DNA of 19,467 nucleotides from JAZDOK01 sp043798715 (GTDB lineage: Bacteria > Vulcanimicrobiota > JAZDOK01): assembly GCA_043798715.1 (NCBI GenBank), contig JAZDOK010000055.1:1-19467 (forward strand), read 5' to 3'. A model generated the notes under the pieces. The model searched no databases and had not been told where the DNA came from. It saw only the letters and a list, made by a program, of their open reading frames with translations. Below are positions 6,644 through 12,053 of this stretch, piece by piece. The position numbers were made by a program, and so were the translations under genes. Within the stretch, counting starts at the first letter, position 1. Every line of letters begins with the position of its first letter.

Positions 6644-7743
6644 TTTTTCTCTCCTTCTCCGATCGCCAGGAGCCGGAGGTCCTTTATGGACAACCCCGAA
6701 ATTCCGAGGCGCTCCACCGTCCGCCCCTCTTGCCGATAATCCACTCCATGGAGGACGGAGGCCAGGTGGATGAAAGTGTCCATCGTGGGAGTGGCAACTC
6801 CGAGCATTTTCCCCAGAGAGGCGATGGGCACCAGGCTCATGGGAACATCTTCGGTGACGTATCGAATATTCATGCTGGTTGGGGCCATGATTCCCCTGTA
6901 GCCCGGATTGGCCTGCATGGCGCTATAGAGGTCCTTTCCCGTTGCGTCGTAGGCCAGGTAAAGCCACTCGCGGGCCGAGGTGGCCTTGATTCCGACGGCG
7001 GCGGCTACAGCCATCCGTTCGGCGTCAAGCTTTTCCAGGATTACCGACACGGATCTGGTGACTCCCTGGACGTAGAATTGAAATTCGGAAATGTCCTCGA
7101 TCCATCCGGTATTCAGAAGAGAGACTGCCGGATGAAAAATCGCTCCGATATTATCAAAACTTGTTTTGAAAACATTGTCCCCCGGTACGAACTGGGGAAA
7201 AGCCGGACGCACTGCAGCGAGGACTTCCGGAATACGGTAGGCCTTGATGGAGGCCACCGGTATCGAATTCTTGATGCGGAAAATTTTCGCCTGCCCGGGA
7301 CCAATGGCTCTTGAGGCGTAGATGAAGGTCTGCGCCTCGGCGATCAAGACGTCGGCCATGCATCCATTTTCCCTGAGGACCTGCCTGAACTCGAGAGCTC
7401 CGAATGTCCGCCCCGGATTTAATATGACTACCTGCCCGTTAACCAGGTGCGGGGCGCATTGTTCGGCCATGAAACGGTGCGCGGTCGCCGGAACGACGAC
7501 CATAACAACATCCACTTTATCCAGGATTTCGCCCATGTCTGAGGACGCCATTGATACCGGGCCGAAACCCTTGACTTCCCCTTCGATTTCGACCCCTCCG
7601 CGTGTCTGGATCGTCCAGATGCGTTCGGGGCTCCGATTATACATCCTGACATCGAATTCCATAATCCCGAGGTGACCCGCCATGGCCAGGCCGCCGTGGC
7701 CGGCTCCGAGCACCGCGAATACTGGCTTTTTTATGGCCTTCAT
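6640..7743 (-). CDS. Opine/octopine-type dehydrogenase (NAD(P)H-dependent)
   Basis: A 367-residue enzyme. The N-terminal Rossmann fold has GAGHGGLAMAG (residues 13-23), the NAD(P)-binding glycine loop typical of octopine/nopaline dehydrogenases. The C-terminal all-helical domain begins near residue 190 with FDNIGAIFHP (196-205), in which His204 corresponds to the catalytic histidine of this family. Opine dehydrogenases condense the amino group of an amino acid with a 2-oxo acid and reduce the imine, giving N-(carboxyalkyl) amino acids. The start is fixed by a one-base overlap with the upstream gene stop (TGATG), and the stop overlaps the mutase ATG by four bases. The neighbours suggest that one coupling partner may be made by the synthetase-like or mutase-like enzyme. 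The family call is strong; the substrates are unknown. Confidence 0.88.
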   Translation of the reverse strand: MKAIKKPVFAVLGAGHGGLAMAGHLGIMEFDVRMYNRSPERIWTIQTRGGVEIEGEVKGFGPVSMASSDMGEILDKVDVVMVVVPATAHRFMAEQCAPHLVNGQVVILNPGRTFGALEFRQVLRENGCMADVLIAEAQTFIYASRAIGPGQAKIFRIKNSIPVASIKAYRIPEVLAAVRPAFPQFVPGDNVFKTSFDNIGAIFHPAVSLLNTGWIEDISEFQFYVQGVTRSVSVILEKLDAERMAVAAAVGIKATSAREWLYLAYDATGKDLYSAMQANPGYRGIMAPTSMNIRYVTEDVPMSLVPIASLGKMLGVATPTMDTFIHLASVLHGVDYRQEGRTVERLGISGLSIKDLRLLAIGEGEKK

Positions 7744-9086
7744 CAGTGACCGCCTCCTTTCGTTCGACCCATCCAGGAAAGATTATCCAGACCCTTGAAA
7801 TGTTCTCGGAAAAACCGGTAGTAAAGTAACTCTTCTTTCGAGGAGAGCTTCGTCCCGTCAGGGAGAAACATTTCCCTCTTGAAATCGGCGTCAGAGATCT
7901 TATCCTCAGCGTGCCGGGCCAGAAGTTCACCGACACCGGCACCCTCCCAGAACTTGACCTTTGTCCTGTTCAGGACATTATCCGGGAGAAGCCCTGCCAT
8001 GGCCCGCCGCAGGATCCACTTTTCAACGCCATCTCTGAGTTTGAATTTTATCGGCAGGCGAAAGGCATAGTCCACTACGTCCGGGTCGGCAAACGGCAAC
8101 CGCGGGAGCGTCCCGTGCGCAGAAGCGCAGCGATCCACCCGTTGGAAGGCGGTGTTATGGAGGCGACCGGTGATGTCGAGAAGCTCAAGCGGAAGTATGG
8201 ATGGAGGAAGGTCCTTGAGGTAGAGATAGCCTGCAAAGAGTTCATCTCCAGCCTCTCCGGAGAAGACAGTCTCAATGTGCTCTGAGGCGAGGCGCCCCAC
8301 CAGGTAGTTGACTAAGCTGGAACGCACCAGCAGTGCGTCGAAGGATTCGAGGGCGCCGATGACTTCGGGGAGAATTCGGATCAGATCCTCCTCTTTAAGA
8401 ATCAGCTCATGGTGCTCCGAATGGATGTAACCGGCGACGGCCTTGGCGTATTCAAGATCGGGCGCTCCCTCGATGCCGACGGAAAAGGTATGGAGGCTCG
8501 GAACAAGCGGTCGCACCAAGGCAGCGACCGTGCTGGAATCGAGTCCTCCAGAAAGCCAGGCCCCCGTATTCTCCGCATTCAAACAGCGCTCCACTGCCGC
8601 GGAAAGCAGGGTACGAAGTTTCTCCGCAGCGACTTCGGGGGAGTCCTCGGTGGTTTTGAGAACTTGCAGTTGGAAATATGGCGTCGGCTGATCTTCGGCA
8701 AACTGTTGATGTCCAGGTGGAAACTCACGGATTTTCCGGGTGACAGGGAGAAGGGCCTTGACTTCGGAGGCAAAGCAGAGCATCCCATCTTCCATTTCCC
8801 CTAAATAAAGGGGGGCAGCACCCAGGGGGTCCCTCTTAAGGGAAAGTCTGCCTTCACGGACTTCGGACCTGGCAAAGCGCCCGCCGCCGCCTTCATCAGC
8901 GACACATCCCTCTTCCAGGTCTTCCAGGGTCCAATGTTCCTGATTTCGTTTCCAGGTTACTCCAAGAGTGGCCTCTTTGAATGATTTTACGGCCTGCCCA
9001 GCCGGTCCCCGGTGGGCGATGCGGTTCAGCATCTTTCTTACTTTTTCTTCCTGGTGAGCTTTGGCAATTCCGGCAATACCAGACAT
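7743..9086 (-). CDS. Asparagine-synthetase-like enzyme with degenerate glutaminase domain
   Basis: A 447-residue AsnB-family protein. The C-terminal synthetase domain is intact by eye: the pyrophosphatase loop LSGGLDSS (residues 178-185) and FSGEAGDELFAGY (about 275-287), which bind ATP and make the acyl-adenylate. The N-terminal class II glutaminase domain is only about 130 residues. It retains HRGP (25-28) and KRDPLGAAPLYL (84-95) but begins MSGIAGI, with Ser2 in place of the catalytic cysteine, and lacks a recognisable NGEIYN motif. It therefore probably does not release ammonia from glutamine and either uses free ammonia or another amine, or forms an internal amide as beta-lactam synthetases do. 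An AAGGAG Shine-Dalgarno sits 6-8 bases before the ATG. It is the first gene after the c-di-AMP riboswitch and terminator. Confidence 0.87.
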   Translation of the reverse strand: MSGIAGIAKAHQEEKVRKMLNRIAHRGPAGQAVKSFKEATLGVTWKRNQEHWTLEDLEEGCVADEGGGGRFARSEVREGRLSLKRDPLGAAPLYLGEMEDGMLCFASEVKALLPVTRKIREFPPGHQQFAEDQPTPYFQLQVLKTTEDSPEVAAEKLRTLLSAAVERCLNAENTGAWLSGGLDSSTVAALVRPLVPSLHTFSVGIEGAPDLEYAKAVAGYIHSEHHELILKEEDLIRILPEVIGALESFDALLVRSSLVNYLVGRLASEHIETVFSGEAGDELFAGYLYLKDLPPSILPLELLDITGRLHNTAFQRVDRCASAHGTLPRLPFADPDVVDYAFRLPIKFKLRDGVEKWILRRAMAGLLPDNVLNRTKVKFWEGAGVGELLARHAEDKISDADFKREMFLPDGTKLSSKEELLYYRFFREHFKGLDNLSWMGRTKGGGH

Positions 9087-9120
9087 TTCCTTACTCCTTT
9101 CTTCCGGAAGAGGTGTCCTT

Positions 9121-9152
9121 TAAAAAGCAAACAGCCGGGAAATGCTCCCGGC
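9121..9152 (-). terminator. Riboswitch-controlled intrinsic terminator
   Basis: On the minus strand GCCGGGA (9152-9146) and TCCCGGC (9140-9134) form a 7-bp GC-rich stem with loop GCATT, followed by TGTTTGCTTTTT down to 9122. It lies between the aptamer and the first gene (ATG at 9086), the classical layout of an attenuating riboswitch. A competing 7-bp pairing, GGAAATG (9166-9160) with CATTTCC (9144-9138), would break the terminator and is a candidate antiterminator. Confidence 0.88.
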
Positions 9153-9173
9153 CGGATGACATTTCCTCTCCCA

Positions 9174-9284
9174 AATGCCTGCGAGGTTAGCTGACGGGTT
9201 CGGGCTGAAAGAGCTGCCCTTCCTGGAGGACCAGGATTCACCCCTGAAACGGTTCCCCCGCTTCCCATAAGGGAATTCGGCATT
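9174..9284 (-). promoter_or_regulatory. c-di-AMP riboswitch (ydaO/yuaA class)
   Basis: Read on the minus strand, this region contains the conserved blocks of the ydaO/yuaA aptamer in the right order: GCGGGGGAACC (about 9262-9252), GGGGTGAATCC (about 9245-9235), and CAGCCCGAACCCGTCAGCTA (about 9209-9190) followed by ACCTCGCAGGC. The closing helix P1 is AATGCC (9284-9279) with GGCATT (9179-9174). The class binds cyclic di-AMP and normally turns expression off by favouring a downstream terminator, which is present here. Known members control potassium and osmolyte transport, osmolyte synthesis and cell-wall remodelling genes. It governs the eight-gene minus-strand operon. Confidence 0.95.
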
Positions 9285-9302
9285 ATATTTTTTTCTGAAA
9301 TT

Positions 9303-9332
9303 ATTATAACATAGTGCGGGGGTCCTCGTCAA
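9303..9332 (-). promoter_or_regulatory. sigma70-type promoter of the riboswitch operon
   Basis: On the minus strand, TTGACG (9332-9327) and TATAAT (9308-9303) are separated by 18 bases, and transcription would start about 10 bases upstream of the aptamer. The -10 is a perfect consensus. A second TATAAT-like sequence lies immediately before P1 (near 9283-9289) but has no matching -35. Confidence 0.78.
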
Positions 9333-9413
9333 GAAAAAATCGGTAAAAGGCTTATGGGATGGGCGTTTACGACTATGCCGGAAGGTAATTTCTGAGTGGA
9401 GTCGAAAAGTTAA

Positions 9414-9968
9414 GTGATGCTCTGGTATATTCCTCTCCTTATTTTCATCGCCCGGATCTGCGACGTCTCGCTGGGGACGCTCCGGATTATTTTCATTATT
9501 CGGCAGAAAACGCTGATTGCGGCCTTGCTGGGTTTTTTCGAAGTGACTATCTGGGTGCTGGCCATCTCCGGCACCCTGAAGTACTTATCCAACCCGCTGG
9601 CCCTCATTGCGTATGCCGCTGGTTTTTCCACGGGAGTTGTGGCCGGCATTTTCCTTGAAAAGGCACTGATTCATCGTTTTCATTTTGTCCGAGCGATGAA
9701 CATGGACCACGGAATCTGTATCGCAGCGCGATTGCGGGAAAAGGGCTACGCCGTCACGGAAGTGCCGGCCTGGGGCCGCTCGGGGGAGGTGGAGGTGTGC
9801 CTCATGACCATAGAAAGAAATGATGTTTCCCGTCTTCAGGAAGAAATTCTATCTTTTGCACCCGGCGCTTTCATCACGGTCGAAGATATCACGGACATTC
9901 GCGGCGGAGTGCAGAACCGCTTTTCCTCCATGCTTCCCCAGTGGCTGCGGATTCGCAAGTTCATTTAG
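9414..9968 (+). CDS. UPF0316/DUF2179-type membrane protein
   Basis: A protein of 183-184 residues with three predicted membrane helices (about residues 4-20, 33-53, 60-82). The ARICDVSLGTLR segment (13-24) is characteristic of the UPF0316 family. A soluble C-terminal DUF2179 domain follows (about 95-160, with ITVEDITDIRGG near the end). Function is unknown; the family occurs in many Gram-positive and some other bacteria. The frame opens GTG ATG at 9414-9419. Either codon may start translation, and no strong Shine-Dalgarno is visible, so the start is uncertain by one codon. It is divergent from the riboswitch operon and 22 bases upstream of the next gene's likely ATG, so the two are probably cotranscribed. 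Confidence 0.82.
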   Translation: MMLWYIPLLIFIARICDVSLGTLRIIFIIRQKTLIAALLGFFEVTIWVLAISGTLKYLSNPLALIAYAAGFSTGVVAGIFLEKALIHRFHFVRAMNMDHGICIAARLREKGYAVTEVPAWGRSGEVEVCLMTIERNDVSRLQEEILSFAPGAFITVEDITDIRGGVQNRFSSMLPQWLRIRKFI

Positions 9969-9990
9969 GGTGCGGAAGTTGATAACTCAA

Positions 9991-11013
9991 ATGAGAAGGC
10001 GACTGGCGTTGTTCCTGAAGAAGTTATCACGGGGCTTCCTCCTAACTCAAGAGCTTACTCACGAGGAAAAAGAGGGGGTCTTCTCCAGCGTCGTTTTTCT
10101 GTCGCATGCCACCAATGACTACTATTTTTTCATTCTGTGTTCGACTATCATCGCCACTTTCGGGCTGGTGACGGACAGTGCCGCCGTGATCATCGGGGCG
10201 ATGGTCGTGGCGCCGCTGATGAATCCCATTCTCGGCATCGCCATGGGGGTGGTTCGGGGCGATCTTCCTTTGATCAACCGGAGTTTTCGAAATTTGCTCT
10301 TTGGAGTTCTGGTAGCTTTGGCGATTTCCTGGATTTCGGTTCGTTTTCTTCCTTATCTCCAAGTGACCCGGGAAATTCTGGCTCGAACCCAGCCGACGCT
10401 TTATGATCTCATCATCGCTCTGGCGGCCGGCGCCGCCGGGGCCTACGCTATCGCGAAAGCCCAGATGTTCATGGCTCTTCCAGGAGTGGCCATCGCGGTT
10501 TCCCTGATGCCTCCTCTGGCGACAACCGGAATCGGCCTGGCTCTCGGTAATCAATATATCTATCTCGGTAGTTTTCTTCTTTTCATTACGAACCTCGTCG
10601 GGATTCATCTTTCCGGGATTCTCGTCTTTGCCCTGCTCGGGTTCGTTTCGAAAGGGGCGGGTGAAGGCAGGAAAAATTTTCTGAAGCACCTCAGGCTTTC
10701 CATTCTTCTGGTTATTCTGCTCAGCCTTCCTCTCGGAGTCATGATGGAAAGAGTTTATCACAAGAACAAGACCGAATCAGTCATACGGCAAACCATTAAC
10801 CAGGGAATCGGGCCTTTGCCTGAAAGTGAGCTGGCGAAGCTCCGCTGGCACGAGGAGAAGGGAAGAATAATTATCGTAGCCGTCGTTTACGCTCCGTCCG
10901 TTCCGGGAAGGGAGCTGGCGGAGGGGTTGAAGAAGACACTCGAAAAGAAATTGGGAAGTCCGGTCACCTTTTCTCTGGAGGTTCTTCCTTTCGTGCTGCA
11001 CAAGATCTATTGA
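9991..11013 (+). CDS. DUF389-family multi-pass membrane protein
   Basis: A protein of 340 residues from the ATG at 9991. The open frame extends back to 9820, but that part overlaps the previous gene in another frame and reads as low-complexity non-family sequence, so I use the internal ATG. GTG at 9970 and TTG at 9979 are alternatives; GGAAG at 9974-9978 is the nearest Shine-Dalgarno. Features of DUF389 (TIGR00341-like) proteins are visible: a soluble N-terminus, then YYFFILCSTIIATFGLV, AAVIIGAMVVAPLMNPILG, and VAIAVSLMPPLATTGIGLA, with about six hydrophobic helices in all and a charged C-terminal domain of about 80 residues. The activity of the family is not established. A pairing with the UPF0316 gene suggests a shared membrane function. 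Confidence 0.85.
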   Translation: MRRRLALFLKKLSRGFLLTQELTHEEKEGVFSSVVFLSHATNDYYFFILCSTIIATFGLVTDSAAVIIGAMVVAPLMNPILGIAMGVVRGDLPLINRSFRNLLFGVLVALAISWISVRFLPYLQVTREILARTQPTLYDLIIALAAGAAGAYAIAKAQMFMALPGVAIAVSLMPPLATTGIGLALGNQYIYLGSFLLFITNLVGIHLSGILVFALLGFVSKGAGEGRKNFLKHLRLSILLVILLSLPLGVMMERVYHKNKTESVIRQTINQGIGPLPESELAKLRWHEEKGRIIIVAVVYAPSVPGRELAEGLKKTLEKKLGSPVTFSLEVLPFVLHKIY

Positions 11014-11045
11014 GCCTGCTCACCTTGTTCCTGGCCTGCTTCTTT

Positions 11046-11076
11046 GATGAGCCCCGGGAGTCGCCTCCCGTTCATC
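11046..11076 (+). other. Imperfect hairpin downstream of the DUF389 gene
   Basis: GATGA (11046-11050) with TCATC (11072-11076) and CGGGAG (11055-11060) with CTCCCG (11065-11070) form a stem with loop TCGC and an asymmetric bulge. It lies 33 bases after the stop codon, as a terminator would, but no T-run follows, so termination is possible and unproven. Confidence 0.35.
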
Positions 11077-11140
11077 ATGAGGAAGATAACGCCGAAGTCG
11101 GATAGAAACCTTAACGCAAGTCCTGAAGGAGATTTTCTGT

Positions 11141-11159
11141 CTTTAATCAAAGATTAGAA
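11141..11159 (+). promoter_or_regulatory. Dyad-symmetric site upstream of the molybdenum hydroxylase genes
   Basis: TAATC (11144-11148), AAA, GATTA (11152-11156), extended outward by CTT (11141-11143) and AAG (11157-11159), make a near-perfect palindrome about 37 bases before the first XDH-type gene. It could be an operator or a short hairpin. No confident promoter hexamers accompany it. Confidence 0.3.
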
Positions 11160-11195
11160 GGGAAGGCGGCGGCTTTGTTCTTTTAGAAAGGCAGG

Positions 11196-12053
11196 ATGGA
11201 TATGCTCCAGGAGTTTATAAGGCCCCGTACGGTGGCTGAGGCAGTAAAGGCCCATGACAAGCACCCGGATTATTTTTATATCGCCGGAGGCTCGGAGATT
11301 CTGGCCAGGGATTATCCGGCGACTCCTGAAAAAATTTCAGGATTAATTGATCTCTCCGGTCTGGGACTTAATCGGATCGTCTTTGAAGAGAAGTCTCTCC
11401 GCATAGACCCGGCCGTCACTTTGCAGGAGCTGGCCGATTCACCGGAGACTGAAAAGCCGCCTTTTGCCATACTGAGGGAGGCCGCCCTGAATGTCTCCAA
11501 CCGCAACGTCCGGAACCGGGCCACTGTCGGCGGCAACATTGCCGCCTGCAAGTCCTGCTCAGACCTGATCCCCCCGCTCCTGGTGCTGGACGCGGAACTG
11601 GACGTTGCCATCACCTTCAGCAAACGGGCGCCCGTGCCGATTCTGGAATATGTCATTCGCGATGAAAAGGGCCTCATCACCGCCATCAGGGTTCCTGAAA
11701 AAGAAAATTTTTTTATGGGCATTCGTCGCTATACCCGGACCGCCAATGACCTGGCCCTGGTCAATGTCTGCCTGGGGCTTAAGCTTCAGGCAGGAAAGAT
11801 CAAGGACGCCCGCCTGGCCATCGGCGGGGTGGCCGCAACCGTCATGCGCATACCGGAGGCCGAGCAATTCCTGATAGGCAGGGAGCTTACAGGAAGACTT
11901 CCGGAGCTGGCTCCAACTCTCCGCTCTTGTGTTGAAAAGTCGGTTCACCCTGTCGATGACCATCGGGGCAAGGCCTGGTTCAAGAGGGAACTGGCCGGAG
12001 GCCTCGCGGTGGAAGCTCTCTATGTGGCGTCCAGGAAAGGAGGTGTCCTGTGA
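11196..12053 (+). CDS. FAD-binding subunit of a xanthine-dehydrogenase-family molybdenum hydroxylase
   Basis: A 285-residue CoxM/XdhB/YgfM-type flavoprotein subunit. It shows the two FAD-binding motifs of the family: YIAGGSEIL (28-36) near the N-terminus and RNRATVGGNIA (106-116). A C-terminal CO-dehydrogenase-flavoprotein domain follows (about 180-280). It passes electrons from the iron-sulfur clusters of the partner subunit to NAD+ or another acceptor. The ATG at 11196 has AAAGG four bases upstream. A second ATG two codons later (11202) has AGGA at better spacing, so the start may shift by two residues. The stop TGA overlaps the GTG start of the catalytic subunit by four bases (GTGA), showing that the two are made together. 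Confidence 0.9.
   Translation: MDMLQEFIRPRTVAEAVKAHDKHPDYFYIAGGSEILARDYPATPEKISGLIDLSGLGLNRIVFEEKSLRIDPAVTLQELADSPETEKPPFAILREAALNVSNRNVRNRATVGGNIAACKSCSDLIPPLLVLDAELDVAITFSKRAPVPILEYVIRDEKGLITAIRVPEKENFFMGIRRYTRTANDLALVNVCLGLKLQAGKIKDARLAIGGVAATVMRIPEAEQFLIGRELTGRLPELAPTLRSCVEKSVHPVDDHRGKAWFKRELAGGLAVEALYVASRKGGVL

Noticed and set aside
6403..7314. 303-codon plus-strand ORF opposite the mutase-like and opine dehydrogenase genes
   Set aside because: It spans the junction of two genes with clear motifs on the other strand and its translation is low-quality Arg/Ser-rich sequence.
9820..9990. N-terminal extension of the DUF389 gene
   Set aside because: It overlaps the UPF0316 coding region in another frame and reads as non-family sequence. 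The ATG at 9991 gives a typical DUF389 N-terminus.
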